DNA of 64,000 nt from Bacillota bacterium (GCA_021821055.1 JAKACX010000003.1:36156-100155); one strand, 5' to 3'. Positions 1 to 10,298 are shown, numbered from the stretch's first letter. Notes: a model not told the origin generated them from the letters alone. Made by a program: numbers and translations.

Positions 1-1
1 C

Positions 2-775
2 AAGTACTTCCAGGACCCGCAGATGACAAGCGGATCGAGTCCGGCGCCAAAGTATCCCGGATACCTTGATGTCACGCTGTCTGCGGGCGGGCAGACCATC
101 TACCTGGTGGGCCCCGCCGGTTCGCCGCCGCAGCCGACGCCCACCGACGCCGCGCTGCTCGGAGCGATTACGTCCGGTTCCATCGCAGGAAACATGGCAG
201 GCATCGCGGATGCCCGAAACACGGTCGGCTACCTCAACGCATACGTGCAAAACCTTGCGTCTCAAGTGAACAAGGCCTACGGCAATCCTGTATTTGACGT
301 GAATCCCGCAGGGACGGGCACTCCCCCGGCGGACAGTCCGGTGGTGTACCTGACCGTTGATCCATCCTTTACGGCGTCCTCCCTGTCGACCGCGGGCACT
401 GCAAATCCAGGAAACAACAGCGCGTCGCAGGCCGTCGCAAATGTGCAAAACACGGATACGAGCTTCTCGTACAACACCTATAATTCCATAGCCGGCGGGC
501 CGTCGTCCACGCAGACGTTCACGGGGACATTCGACCAGGGAGTCGCCCAGGTCGTTTCGGCCGTAGGGACCGAAGCGGCCAGCGTCATGTCGGGCGAACA
601 GACGGCAAACGCGCTGGCCCAACAGTCCTCGCAGCTGCGCCAGTCCGTGTCCGGGGTGGACATCAACCAGCAGGCCGCGCAGATGGTCCAGTATCAGAAC
701 GCGTACAGCGCCGCCGCCAAGTTTATCACGGTGTACGACCAGATGATTCAGACGCTGCTGAACAGCGTGCCGTAA
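2..775 (+). CDS. flgK: Flagellar hook-associated protein 1 FlgK, C-terminal part (5' end outside window)
   Basis: Open frame from base 2; C-terminus SGVDINQQAAQMVQYQNAYSAAAKFITVYDQMIQTLL is FlgK-like; followed by flgL. Confidence 0.93.
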   Translation, partial: KYFQDPQMTSGSSPAPKYPGYLDVTLSAGGQTIYLVGPAGSPPQPTPTDAALLGAITSGSIAGNMAGIADARNTVGYLNAYVQNLASQVNKAYGNPVFDVNPAGTGTPPADSPVVYLTVDPSFTASSLSTAGTANPGNNSASQAVANVQNTDTSFSYNTYNSIAGGPSSTQTFTGTFDQGVAQVVSAVGTEAASVMSGEQTANALAQQSSQLRQSVSGVDINQQAAQMVQYQNAYSAAAKFITVYDQMIQTLLNSVP

Positions 776-828
776 ACGGCGCTGGCCTTGGGCGCCTGAG
801 CGGAGGCTTCGCAAAGCGACTGTGTGGG

Positions 829-1758
829 GTGAAGAATGTGAGAGTTACGCAAAACATGATGACACAGCAGTTTCTATACAACCTTACACAGGACGCACAG
901 CGCATGCAGACCGCCCAGGTGCAGATGTCGACCGGCAAGGTCTTGAACCAGCCGTCCGACAACCCGCTCGCCGTGTCGCAGGACATGGCGATCAACGCCA
1001 CACTGAGTCAGATCAATTCCTACCAAGCTTCGACCACGGCGGGCCTCACATGGCTGCAGAACAGTTCATCCGCCGTGCAGTCGATGGTCACCCAGTTGCA
1101 GGGTATTCAGGGCCTGGTGATTCAGGGCCTGAACGGAACCGCAAACAGCCCGTCCGGGAACGCCGCCCTGTCGCAGACCGCCAAACAGTTGGCGCAGTCG
1201 GTCAACCAGGCGCTCGACAGCCAACAGGGCAACCGCTACCTGTTCGGCGGAACGGCGACCGCCACGCCGCCGTCGAGCTACGCGGGCTACGCTGGGACGC
1301 CGGCCAGCACCCCTGCGGGGGCGTCGCAGTCGATCGCGTACACCGTCGCGACGGGTGTCCAGATCAACGTCAACACGACCGCGAGCGCCATGTTTCTCTC
1401 GACGGCCGCGGGGGCGTCCAGCAACCTGCAGGGAACGCTGCAGAGCATCGTCACGGATCTCGCGAGCGGCAACCACGCCGCGCTGTCGCAAGACCTGACG
1501 AACCTGAACGCCAATCTGAACCAGGTGGTGAATATCAACGCAGACCTGGGGACGCACGTTCAGCGCATGACCGCGGCGCAGAACCTGATGAAACAGTACG
1601 CGCAGCGCATGACCACGCAAAAGGGGGTGATCGTCGACGCGAACATGGCCCAGGTCATCACCCAGTTCAACACTGACCAGACCGTATTCCAGGCAGCGTT
1701 GAAAATGGGAGCCGGCATCCTGTTGCCGTCGCTCGTCAGCTATCTGCCAAACGGTTGA
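829..1758 (+). CDS. flgL: Flagellar hook-associated protein 3 FlgL
   Basis: GTG start; MKNVRVTQNMMTQQFLYNL...MSTGKVLNQPSDNPLAVSQDMAIN flagellin-like N-terminus, 309 aa, after flgK. Confidence 0.93.
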   Translation: MKNVRVTQNMMTQQFLYNLTQDAQRMQTAQVQMSTGKVLNQPSDNPLAVSQDMAINATLSQINSYQASTTAGLTWLQNSSSAVQSMVTQLQGIQGLVIQGLNGTANSPSGNAALSQTAKQLAQSVNQALDSQQGNRYLFGGTATATPPSSYAGYAGTPASTPAGASQSIAYTVATGVQINVNTTASAMFLSTAAGASSNLQGTLQSIVTDLASGNHAALSQDLTNLNANLNQVVNINADLGTHVQRMTAAQNLMKQYAQRMTTQKGVIVDANMAQVITQFNTDQTVFQAALKMGAGILLPSLVSYLPNG

Positions 1759-1834
1759 TCGCGGGCGAAGAGCAGTCGCAAGTGCCTCACAGCAGCGAAG
1801 ACATCCTACTCGGTATTGAAAGGACGTGCTGTAC

Positions 1835-2677
1835 ATGTCGCTCAGCTTCAGCGTAAACAACAACAGTTCGGCGAGTAATATCCTGAGCAACCTCAGTTAT
1901 GTTCAAAACCAATTGAACACGTCATACGCCCAACTGTCGTCCGGCAACCGGATCAACAGCGCCGCGAACGATCCGGCAGGCTACGCCATCTCGCAACAGA
2001 TGATGTCGCAGGTGAACGGCCTCAACCAGGCCACGCAAAACGCCCAGAACGGCGTGAGCCTGATCCAGACGGCGAGTGGCGCCATGAACCAGGTTGAGAG
2101 CATCCTGCAGACGATGAACACGCTGGCTGTAGAAGCGTCCAACGGAACCCAGACATCCAGCGACCTGGCGAACCTGCAGACCGAATTCACGTCGCTGCAA
2201 AATCAGATCAGCAGCATTTCAAAGAACACTCAGTTCAACGGCATGACGCTGCTCAATGGCTCGTATGGCTCCCCCAGCACCCCGATGACGCTTCAGGTCG
2301 GCGCGCAAAACAACCAGACCTTGGCGTTCACGATCGCAACGGTCAATAACACGAGTCTCGGAATCGCAACAACGTCGATCTCCATCACAAGCCAGGCGTC
2401 CGCTCAGGCCGCGATCGCGAGCGTTCAGTCCGCGATCACGACGTTGTCCGGATTTCAGGCCAGTCTTGGCGCGATTCAGGATCAGTTGAACTACACGATC
2501 TCTAACCTCCAGAACTCGTCGCAGAACCTGCAGAACGCGGAATCCACCATCACCAACACCAACATGGCCACCGCCTATACGCAGTTCAGCCAGGAGCAGG
2601 TGCTGCAACAGGTCGGTCTGGCCATGCTCGGCCAGGCGCAGCAGCAACCCGCCGCCATCCTGAAGCTGCTCAGCTGA
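1835..2677 (+). CDS. hag: Flagellin
   Basis: Conserved flagellin termini (QLSSGNRINSAANDPAGYAISQQM; AESTITNTNMATAYTQFSQEQVLQQVGLAMLGQAQQQPAAILKLL); ~280 aa with short central region. Confidence 0.95.
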   Translation: MSLSFSVNNNSSASNILSNLSYVQNQLNTSYAQLSSGNRINSAANDPAGYAISQQMMSQVNGLNQATQNAQNGVSLIQTASGAMNQVESILQTMNTLAVEASNGTQTSSDLANLQTEFTSLQNQISSISKNTQFNGMTLLNGSYGSPSTPMTLQVGAQNNQTLAFTIATVNNTSLGIATTSISITSQASAQAAIASVQSAITTLSGFQASLGAIQDQLNYTISNLQNSSQNLQNAESTITNTNMATAYTQFSQEQVLQQVGLAMLGQAQQQPAAILKLLS

Positions 2678-2731
2678 GTTTTCCACCGCACATCTCGACT
2701 CGGAAGATTTCGAGCCGCGCACCATCTACCC

Positions 2732-2762
2732 GGCTCCCGCGTGATTTTCTCTCGCGGGAGCC
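2732..2762. other. 10-bp perfect inverted repeat (GGCTCCCGCG / CGCGGGAGCC, 11-nt loop) between hag and fliD
   Basis: Direct sequence reading; no T-run follows, so not a canonical terminator. Confidence 0.7.
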
Positions 2763-2780
2763 CCTTAGGGGGTCACTGGC

Positions 2781-4307
2781 GTGTCGATCAATCTCATGCA
2801 ACAGTTGAATACCATCTCGAACCCTGGCGGCGGCGGCGTTCCCGTGACGCAGTACGTCCAGGAGTATCAGGCCGTCCTCACGCAGCAACTCGAGTCGACT
2901 CCAAAACAGGAGTTGAGCACCTTGTCGACCCAACAAAGCGCGCTCACCGCGCTACAGTCGGCGCTAAACCAGTTCCAGTCCGCCACGCAGACGCTGGCCA
3001 GTCTCCAGGCGTGGACTCCGGTGACGGTGGCCTCAAGCTCAAGCGCATTTTCCGCAACCGCCCAGGCGGGAGCCCAGCCTGCGACATACAGCATCGGCGT
3101 CACGCAACTCGCGCAGAGTCAATTCTCGGTGGCCACGGTTGGGCAGACCACAGAGAGCGGTTCGTCTTCCATAACGGCCGGTTCCCTTACTGTCACATCG
3201 CTGAACGGCGGAGCCGCCACGGTGAGCATCACAGCTGGCGAGAGCCTTGACAGCATCGCCGCCGCGATCAACCAGAACAGTGCTACGACAGACGTTTCGG
3301 CCAGCATCATCAACAGCGGAAGCGGCAGCACACCGTACTACATCGCGCTGCAGTCGACCCAGACAGGGGCGCAGTACGGATTTTCCCTGAGCAGCTCAAC
3401 CAGCAGCACTTACCTGTCGACCAACTTCGGATTCCCGTCCACGCCGAATCAAGCGGCGCAAAACGCGCAAATCACAGTCGACAACTCCGTCAACCTCTCT
3501 TCATCAAGCAACACATTTACCAGTGCGATCCCTAATGTGACGTTGACCGTGTCCCAGCCAACATCGACGGCCGGGACCCTCACCATCGCCCAGAATCAAA
3601 GCGCGATCGTCGGGGCAGTGCAAACATGGATGAAGTCCTATAATTCGCTAATCGATCTCGTGCATAAAGACACTGCGTACACCCCGGGAACAGGGACAAC
3701 ACCCGGCACCTCGGGTCCTCTGTTCAACGATCCAAACGCGGCGGGAGTGCTCGCCCAGCTGCCAGCGGCGCTGAACATGGTCCAGGGATCCGGCGTACAA
3801 AACTCCCTCGCGTCGGTCGGAATCGTGCTGGATCCAAACACCGGGCATCTGGAGTTCCAGCCTGCCGGAGGCTTCGGGTCGACAGGCGGAACACTGCAGG
3901 ATGGGCAGACGATGTTCACCAACGCCCTCCAGTCCAATGCGAGCGCTGTGCAACAGTTATTCGGCGTCGTTCAGAATGCCGGGGCGTCGTCGGCCATACC
4001 GACGACGGGCGTCCTCGGCAGCGTCACCACGACACTCAGCGAGTTCGTCGGCGGAGGAGGCCAGACTGGGACGATCCAGTCCGAACTGACAGGCATCCAG
4101 AGCCAACAGACCAATCTCAACAGCTACATCACCCAGTTGGACCAGATGATCAGCCAGAACGTGGCGAACTTCACCAAACAACTCAACGCCCTGAACGCTA
4201 GCCTTGCCCAGTCCCAGTCCCAGATGCAGATGCTGGCCGCGCTGATGGGCGGCGGGTCGGCTGGCAGCGGGGGTTCAACAGGCGGCACGCCGGCAGGCAT
4301 CCCGTAA
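2781..4307 (+). CDS. fliD: Flagellar hook-associated protein 2 (filament cap) FliD
   Basis: 508 aa, FliD-type N- and C-terminal organisation, directly downstream of hag; GTG start. Confidence 0.9.
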   Translation: MSINLMQQLNTISNPGGGGVPVTQYVQEYQAVLTQQLESTPKQELSTLSTQQSALTALQSALNQFQSATQTLASLQAWTPVTVASSSSAFSATAQAGAQPATYSIGVTQLAQSQFSVATVGQTTESGSSSITAGSLTVTSLNGGAATVSITAGESLDSIAAAINQNSATTDVSASIINSGSGSTPYYIALQSTQTGAQYGFSLSSSTSSTYLSTNFGFPSTPNQAAQNAQITVDNSVNLSSSSNTFTSAIPNVTLTVSQPTSTAGTLTIAQNQSAIVGAVQTWMKSYNSLIDLVHKDTAYTPGTGTTPGTSGPLFNDPNAAGVLAQLPAALNMVQGSGVQNSLASVGIVLDPNTGHLEFQPAGGFGSTGGTLQDGQTMFTNALQSNASAVQQLFGVVQNAGASSAIPTTGVLGSVTTTLSEFVGGGGQTGTIQSELTGIQSQQTNLNSYITQLDQMISQNVANFTKQLNALNASLAQSQSQMQMLAALMGGGSAGSGGSTGGTPAGIP

Positions 4308-4343
4308 TCCACGTTCCCGGACGGCAGACAGGAGGCGTTTCAT

Positions 4344-4655
4344 TTGCGGACCACCCTCGAAATGGCCATGAGCGTGCATGGACTCTATGAGGCCTGTCTG
4401 ACCGCTCTCGATGAGGAACGTAATTATGATTGCTTCGTGCTGATGCTCGAACGGTCCAAGACCATTAGCGAATGGACGGCCTACGCGCCCGACAGCACGA
4501 CGCGTGAACTGTGGCAGTCTACGATGGTCGAGACTGCCCATCTCGAGGGCCGCATCCGCACGCGCCTCCAGTACTACGAAGAATCCATGCAACGCGAGTT
4601 TGCCACAGCTGAACCGCGCCGCGCCTACATGAGAAGCATGGCGTGCAATCGCTAA
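4344..4655 (+). CDS. Small FliT-like flagellar chaperone candidate (103 aa)
   Basis: TTG start with GGAGG SD; position directly after fliD; short helical protein. Confidence 0.5.
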   Translation: MRTTLEMAMSVHGLYEACLTALDEERNYDCFVLMLERSKTISEWTAYAPDSTTRELWQSTMVETAHLEGRIRTRLQYYEESMQREFATAEPRRAYMRSMACNR

Positions 4656-4687
4656 CCTGGCCGACTATAGATGAATGGAGGACCATC

Positions 4688-6967
4688 ATGCTCATATCGG
4701 CCTGCCTCATCACACGCAACGAAGAATGGACGATCCAGAGATGCCTGGAGTCACTCAAGGACGTCGTCGACGAGATCATCGTCGTGGATACCGGGTCAAC
4801 CGACAACACCGTCTCCCTCGCCCGGCAAGCCGGCGCGCGCGTCTTCCTGAGCACGTGGAAGGATGACTTTTCGATTGCGCGCAATGAGTCTTTGAGCCAC
4901 GCCAGCGGCGACTACGTCCTCGTGATCGATGCAGATGAATACCTTGACGCGGATCAGCGGACGAACCTCCGCGCCGTGCTGGAGCGCGAGCAGCCAGAGG
5001 CGCTGATCGTCCAGATCCGGAACTATGCAGGCTCACTCGCCAACATCAGCGGTGCATCGATGCTTTGGGTCACGCGCGTCTTCCGCCGTGGGCACCTTTA
5101 TGAGGGCGCCATCCACGAGCAGGTAGCGAATTCGGTCATTTCGTCCGGCGGACGGACGATGCGCATAGACCTGACATTTCACCATCTCGGCTACCTTGAA
5201 GAGTTTGTTCGACTGCGCGGGAAATCCGCCCGCAATGTCAGTCTGTTGAACAAGGAACTGGAGAATGACCCAGACAGTTGGTTTCATCGCTGTAATCTTA
5301 TGGCTGAGCACATGCAGACACAGGAATTCGGGGCGTGCGCCGACCTGGGGATGGACTTGCTGTCTGAGATCAGACAGTCTCCAGTTGAGACTTGGCCGCC
5401 GTACACCGCACGAATATTCAATTTCCTCACAGTAGCCCTATGGCATTCCGGGGACAAACAAACCGCCATGGATGTCGCGCGCGAAGGAATTGGCCATTAC
5501 CCATGGCTGACCGACCTGAAGACTCACTATGGCGAAATGCTGCTGGGAGATGGACGCAAGATAGAGGCCGTCAACGCCCTGATGGAAGCGAGGGCGCAGG
5601 GTGATCCCACAGGCAGCCATGTGGACACACTCGAGGGCATGGGCACCTATTATGCTTCTCTGCGACTGGGTGAAGCGTGGCTAGCTTTGGGCGATGTCTG
5701 GCTCGCGCGCGAGTGGCATCTGCGGGCGTTTGTGGAGCACCCGTCGCTTGCCGGCGCGCTGCATGCGTTGGTGTACCTCCTGCCAAAGGATCCCGTATTC
5801 CTCTACCAGCATCTCGAGTCGCGAATCGGGGATGCGGCCACCTACGCACTCTACGCTGAGGTGTACACAGTCAACGACGTTCCCGACGCCGCAGCGGTGA
5901 TCGAGCGCGCCGAAAGTGCCTTTGGATCATCCTCACTCCTGGTGCGGGCGCGAATGGCGGCCAGTTGCAGAAATTCACCCCAAACGGCAGCCGCGTACGC
6001 AGAGCAACATCCGTCCGAGGAGACCTGGATGCTCGCCGGGATGTATCACGCAGAAGAGAACGACATGACATTTGCGTTGGAGTGCTTCTCCAAGGCTGGC
6101 CCACGCGGTGAATATCTTTCACAGGTCTTGGCGTCGCTTCGTCAACCCAACCTAGAACTTCGACTCGGAGACATTGCCCGCGACATCGTCCTCGCGCACG
6201 CGGCTCGTCTGCTGCGCAAGCTCCTGCCGCACGCCACGGATCTGGAGACGGCTTGGGCCTTTTTTGCCGCATCCCCCCTCGCGCATGTCCTTACGGAGAT
6301 AGAGTGGCCAGGAGCCACTTCCGCCCAGTGTGAGAAAAACGCGCTGCGCGCCTTTCAGTCGGGAGCAGTCCCCGCCGCCGAATACTGGACCGCCAGAGCC
6401 ATGGATTTTGAGCCCACGGTGACGCGTGTGTTGTTGGAGTGTGACATCGCGCTCGCAAAAGGCGGTAGATCATACATGGCGGAGATCCTGCGGCAGGGAT
6501 GCCTGCTCTTCCCGGCGTCAGAAATGCTCAAACGGGTGCAGGAACAGACAGGCGAGACCATTTTGGCCGAGGAGGACCCTTTCATGAATCCCGCTGACAT
6601 CTACCGCAAAAACGCCGTGCTGACCATGCCCCTTCACGTTCAGTTGGTCAAACTGCACGAGCAGGGATCTCTCTTGACACAGGAGATTCTCCAGTGCCGC
6701 GACGCAGATGACATTCCCGCCATGCGCGCTCGCATCTCGCAGCTTCAGGACATCATCACGTATTTGCGCGCGTCGTTGGACCGTTCCATATCACTCGCCG
6801 ACGTCACGGACCAGACGTACGCGTTCTATTATTCAACGCTCGTAAGGTGGTACCTGCAGCCATCCGCTGTCGAAGAGACGTACGACGCGATGCTGGGATT
6901 CTGGACCTCATGGGCGGAGACGTGGATGAAGGTGCAGCCCCAGTCCGCCAGCGCCGAGGCGCGCTGA
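4688..6967 (+). CDS. Glycosyltransferase family 2 with C-terminal TPR-like region
   Basis: MLISACLITRNEEWTIQRCLESLKDVVDEIIVVDTGSTDNT GT2 motif, VIDADEYL; GGAGG SD before ATG 4688. Confidence 0.88.
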   Translation: MLISACLITRNEEWTIQRCLESLKDVVDEIIVVDTGSTDNTVSLARQAGARVFLSTWKDDFSIARNESLSHASGDYVLVIDADEYLDADQRTNLRAVLEREQPEALIVQIRNYAGSLANISGASMLWVTRVFRRGHLYEGAIHEQVANSVISSGGRTMRIDLTFHHLGYLEEFVRLRGKSARNVSLLNKELENDPDSWFHRCNLMAEHMQTQEFGACADLGMDLLSEIRQSPVETWPPYTARIFNFLTVALWHSGDKQTAMDVAREGIGHYPWLTDLKTHYGEMLLGDGRKIEAVNALMEARAQGDPTGSHVDTLEGMGTYYASLRLGEAWLALGDVWLAREWHLRAFVEHPSLAGALHALVYLLPKDPVFLYQHLESRIGDAATYALYAEVYTVNDVPDAAAVIERAESAFGSSSLLVRARMAASCRNSPQTAAAYAEQHPSEETWMLAGMYHAEENDMTFALECFSKAGPRGEYLSQVLASLRQPNLELRLGDIARDIVLAHAARLLRKLLPHATDLETAWAFFAASPLAHVLTEIEWPGATSAQCEKNALRAFQSGAVPAAEYWTARAMDFEPTVTRVLLECDIALAKGGRSYMAEILRQGCLLFPASEMLKRVQEQTGETILAEEDPFMNPADIYRKNAVLTMPLHVQLVKLHEQGSLLTQEILQCRDADDIPAMRARISQLQDIITYLRASLDRSISLADVTDQTYAFYYSTLVRWYLQPSAVEETYDAMLGFWTSWAETWMKVQPQSASAEAR

Positions 6968-6970
6968 GTG

Positions 6971-8071
6971 ATGCCATTCATTTCGGCCTGCATGATCGTC
7001 CGGGACGAGGCAGAGCGCCTTCCCGCCTGCCTTGCGTCCATTCAAGATCAGGTCGATGAGATCGTAATCATGGACACCGGCTCCAGTGACGCGACCGTGG
7101 AGATCGCCCGAGACCATGGCGCGCGTGTTTCCACCATGGCGTGGGCTGGCAATTTTGCCGACGCCCGCAACCGCAGCATGGCCATGGCGCGCGGCAGCCA
7201 TCTTTTCATCATCGACGCCGACGAACTCGCTCCGCAGCATCTGCGGCAACGCATTCTGCATTTTGTGTCCGACCATCCCCATGCGTTTGGGCGCGTCCAG
7301 ATTCGCAGCCCCTTTCGCAGCGCCGCCCGCGCCCTGCACGCAAGCGCGTGGGTCAGCAGACTGTCGCCGCACATCCCGGGCATCGGGTTTTTTGGCGCGG
7401 TTCACGAGCAGTTGCGGCGCCAAGGTACGGACCTGCCGCGGCTGAACACGGACATCGTACTTGAACACTCGGGATACGACCTGTCAGAACAACGGACGGT
7501 CGAGAAATATCAGCGCAACAAAGGACTGCTCGAGAGCGCAGTCCTGGCGGAACCGGAAAATCCATATCTGTGGTTTCAACTCGGAAAAACACTGCAGACA
7601 ATGGACCGCCATGCGGAAGCCGCGGCAGCGTACGAGCGGTCCTGGTCGATTGTGCAGCCGGACGGGGCGCACGCATTCAACTTCACATCCGACTTGCTCC
7701 TGGGTTATCTGCACACGCTCAAGCACCTTCAACGAGCCGATGCATTCTTCCCTCTTATGGAAGCGGCGCTGGGTCTGTACCCCGGCGTCCCGGACCTGCC
7801 GTTTCTGCTCGCGGGTGCGCTGATGGCCTTTGGCATACCCGACTTCGACCGCATAAAGCGGTGCTATGACCGGTGCCTCGCCATCGGCGAACAGGGACAC
7901 CGGCTCGACACTGTCGAGGGCACAGGATCGTATTTGGCGCTCTACAACCTCGGCGTCTTCCATGAAGCACTGGGAGAAGTGGCGCAGGCGCGCGACGCCT
8001 TTGCAAAGGCTGCAGAGTACGGCTATCGGCCGGCCGAACACGCCCTGCAGAGAATCTTGCCGACAATGTAG
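6971..8071 (+). CDS. Glycosyltransferase family 2 with TPR-like region
   Basis: ISACMIVRDEAERLPACLASIQDQVDEIVIMDTGSSDATVEIARDHGARV; directly follows the preceding GT2. Confidence 0.88.
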   Translation: MPFISACMIVRDEAERLPACLASIQDQVDEIVIMDTGSSDATVEIARDHGARVSTMAWAGNFADARNRSMAMARGSHLFIIDADELAPQHLRQRILHFVSDHPHAFGRVQIRSPFRSAARALHASAWVSRLSPHIPGIGFFGAVHEQLRRQGTDLPRLNTDIVLEHSGYDLSEQRTVEKYQRNKGLLESAVLAEPENPYLWFQLGKTLQTMDRHAEAAAAYERSWSIVQPDGAHAFNFTSDLLLGYLHTLKHLQRADAFFPLMEAALGLYPGVPDLPFLLAGALMAFGIPDFDRIKRCYDRCLAIGEQGHRLDTVEGTGSYLALYNLGVFHEALGEVAQARDAFAKAAEYGYRPAEHALQRILPTM

Positions 8072-8104
8072 CCGCCCGTCCCATGGCGACACCGGGCCCC
8101 TTTG

Positions 8105-8515
8105 TCAGTCCCGGTCCCGCCGCGTGTAGTATGATCCCTTCCCCGCGTCGCTGGCCGAACCCTCTTTGAGCGAACTGCGCAAGACGTTTGCCGCCGAACG
8201 CAGCGATTGGTCGAGTTGCACGCGGCAGCGCAGGCACAGCTTCTGCCCGAACTGTGCTTCCCCTCCGCAGGATTCGCACCGGTTCCGTTGGCTCCCAGAC
8301 ATGACGAGACGTCCCTCTTCGATCAGGCGTGAAACCGTCTCTTCAGCCACGCCCAAGGCATCGCACAGAGTCATCATCGTTGCCCCGGGGTGCTCGTCCA
8401 GGTAGCCGCGAATCGCGAGAAAGTCATCCTCCCCGCGCCGCGCGCAGTCCGGACACAGAACGCTCGTCCGCTTCATGAACACCTTCCCGCACTGTCGGCA
8501 CGTCTCGATCTCCAT
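8105..8515 (-). CDS. yvyF: YvyF-like flagellar operon protein (Cys-rich)
   Basis: CRQCGKVFMKRTSVLCPDCARRGEDDF...VRxxL and later CESCGG; YvyF family pattern; near comFC and flgKL. Confidence 0.75.
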   Translation of the reverse strand: MEIETCRQCGKVFMKRTSVLCPDCARRGEDDFLAIRGYLDEHPGATMMTLCDALGVAEETVSRLIEEGRLVMSGSQRNRCESCGGEAQFGQKLCLRCRVQLDQSLRSAANVLRSSLKEGSASDAGKGSYYTRRDRD

Positions 8516-8547
8516 GCACATCCACCCCTTTTTGGAGGACTGGGCGC

Positions 8548-9540
8548 TTAACGCCCCAGACTGGGGAATGCAACAAATTTCTTGGCCTGTTCATCCCACA
8601 ACCGATAGCCGAGCGCCCGCAGGCTGGCGAGCAGTCCCACACTCGGCACACCGCAGAGTGCGAGTTTCTGTTCGTGAAACCCCTTCAGGTTGTAGTTTGG
8701 CACGCGCGAACTCAGGTGGTGAATGTGGTGGTACCCGATATTGCCCACCATCCACTGCAGCACTCCCGGCAGCTTATAGAACGAACTCCCACGCAGGGCT
8801 GCGGAGACGTAATCCCAGTCCTTCGCCGGCTCAAAGTACGCGCCGTCGAAATGATGCTGGACGTAAAACAGCCAGATGCCGGCCATCGAGGCGAGATAGA
8901 GAATCGGGCCCTCGACGAGCAGGAACGATTTCCAGCCGAGCAGCCAGCATGCGAGCGCAATCGCAAGCGCAAGCCCCATATTGGTCGCACGCGTGTTACG
9001 ACGCTCGGTCCGGCCCGCGCGTCTCGTGTTGTAACGGTAGGCGACAAGAATCATGTAGACAGGGCCCACGCCGAACATGAAAAACGGGTTGCGGTAGATG
9101 TGATACGCTATTTTTCTCCATTTTGACGCAGCCAGGTATTCATCCACGGTCAGGATCCAGATATCCCCGATGCCCCTGCGGTCCAGATTACCGCTGCTCG
9201 CATGGTGAATGGCGTGCTCGTTTTTCCAGCGATAGTAGGGGAAGGCCGCGAGGAGGCCCGTGATGATGCCCGTAATCTCATTGGCCAGTTTGTTCGGAAA
9301 GAACGCGTAGTGACAGCAATCGTGAAACAGAATGAATGTGCGAATCAGGAACCCCGCCGCAAGCATGACAAATACCATCGTAAGCCAATACGAGAGGGAG
9401 AGGCTGAAGTACGCCAGGCACCAGAGAACAAGAAACGGGGCGATCGTGTTGACCAACTGCCACGCGCTCCTGCCCACGCGCGGGCGCTCGTACGGCGCCA
9501 CTTCCTGCTTCCAGTCGCGCGCTGCATTCTGACCGATCAT
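8548..9540 (-). CDS. Membrane fatty acid desaturase
   Basis: Histidine boxes HDCCH, HAIHH and HHIHH in a hydrophobic 330-aa protein. Confidence 0.9.
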   Translation of the reverse strand: MIGQNAARDWKQEVAPYERPRVGRSAWQLVNTIAPFLVLWCLAYFSLSLSYWLTMVFVMLAAGFLIRTFILFHDCCHYAFFPNKLANEITGIITGLLAAFPYYRWKNEHAIHHASSGNLDRRGIGDIWILTVDEYLAASKWRKIAYHIYRNPFFMFGVGPVYMILVAYRYNTRRAGRTERRNTRATNMGLALAIALACWLLGWKSFLLVEGPILYLASMAGIWLFYVQHHFDGAYFEPAKDWDYVSAALRGSSFYKLPGVLQWMVGNIGYHHIHHLSSRVPNYNLKGFHEQKLALCGVPSVGLLASLRALGYRLWDEQAKKFVAFPSLGR

Positions 9541-9569
9541 AACCGGTTCTTCCTCTCCTCAAGCGGACC

Positions 9570-10298
9570 TTACCTCGCCACCGTCAGGACGTGCACGGAA
9601 ACCGCACCGTGCTGGAACAGCACGCGCGCACAAGCATCGGCCGTTCCGCCCGTCGTCAACACATCGTCCACAAGGAGGAACTCGCGCCCGCGCACCGCAT
9701 CCGCTCCGAAATCGCCATTCAAGGCAAACGCGCCCTCCATGGCCCGCAGGCGCTCCTCACGCGTCACCGTGGTCTGACTCTGGTCAAGCCGGACCCTGGC
9801 CAGCGGGCGGGCCGTCTTAAGGCGCAACCTCGCGCTGAGCACTAGGGCGATCTCCTCGGCCTGATTGAACCCGCGGCGCTTTTGTTTCACAGGGTGCAAT
9901 GGCACCGGTGCAACAAGCATGTGTCGATCATCTCCATGATACCGCACATACGTCTCCACAAGCCATTCACCAATAATTGGAATCAACTCGCGTTTGCCTT
10001 GATACTTGAGCGCCTTGATCGCCTGTTCCGCGATTCCGTCGTAGTGCGCGTACGCACGCGCCGTGAAAAATACGTGCGATTCTCGTTGACAGTCCGCGCA
10101 CAGCGCACCCTGCCGCACTCTGCCGCAGACGCGGCACATGGGCTCGCTCACCGCATGGACTCCGGCCAGGCACTGTTCACACAACTCAGGGCCGCGCAAG
10201 ACGCGCCACCACCCCGCGAGCGCGCCGCCGCACAGCACGCAGCGCGGACTCTCTGGAAAGAGCAGTCCCAGGGCCGTCCCCCTCCAAGTCCTGCTCAC
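9570..10298 (-). CDS. comFC: ComFC/GntX-like phosphoribosyltransferase-domain competence protein
   Basis: Two CxxC motifs near N-terminus (CVLCGG, CRVCGRV..CADC) and PRTase motif LLVDDVLTTGGTADAC; start GTG at 10298 with GGGAGGG SD. Confidence 0.88.
   Translation of the reverse strand: MSRTWRGTALGLLFPESPRCVLCGGALAGWWRVLRGPELCEQCLAGVHAVSEPMCRVCGRVRQGALCADCQRESHVFFTARAYAHYDGIAEQAIKALKYQGKRELIPIIGEWLVETYVRYHGDDRHMLVAPVPLHPVKQKRRGFNQAEEIALVLSARLRLKTARPLARVRLDQSQTTVTREERLRAMEGAFALNGDFGADAVRGREFLLVDDVLTTGGTADACARVLFQHGAVSVHVLTVAR

Noticed and set aside
8424-8651. 75-aa minus-strand ORF upstream of yvyF
   Set aside because: Overlaps the desaturase 3' end and yvyF 5' end in another frame; no motif
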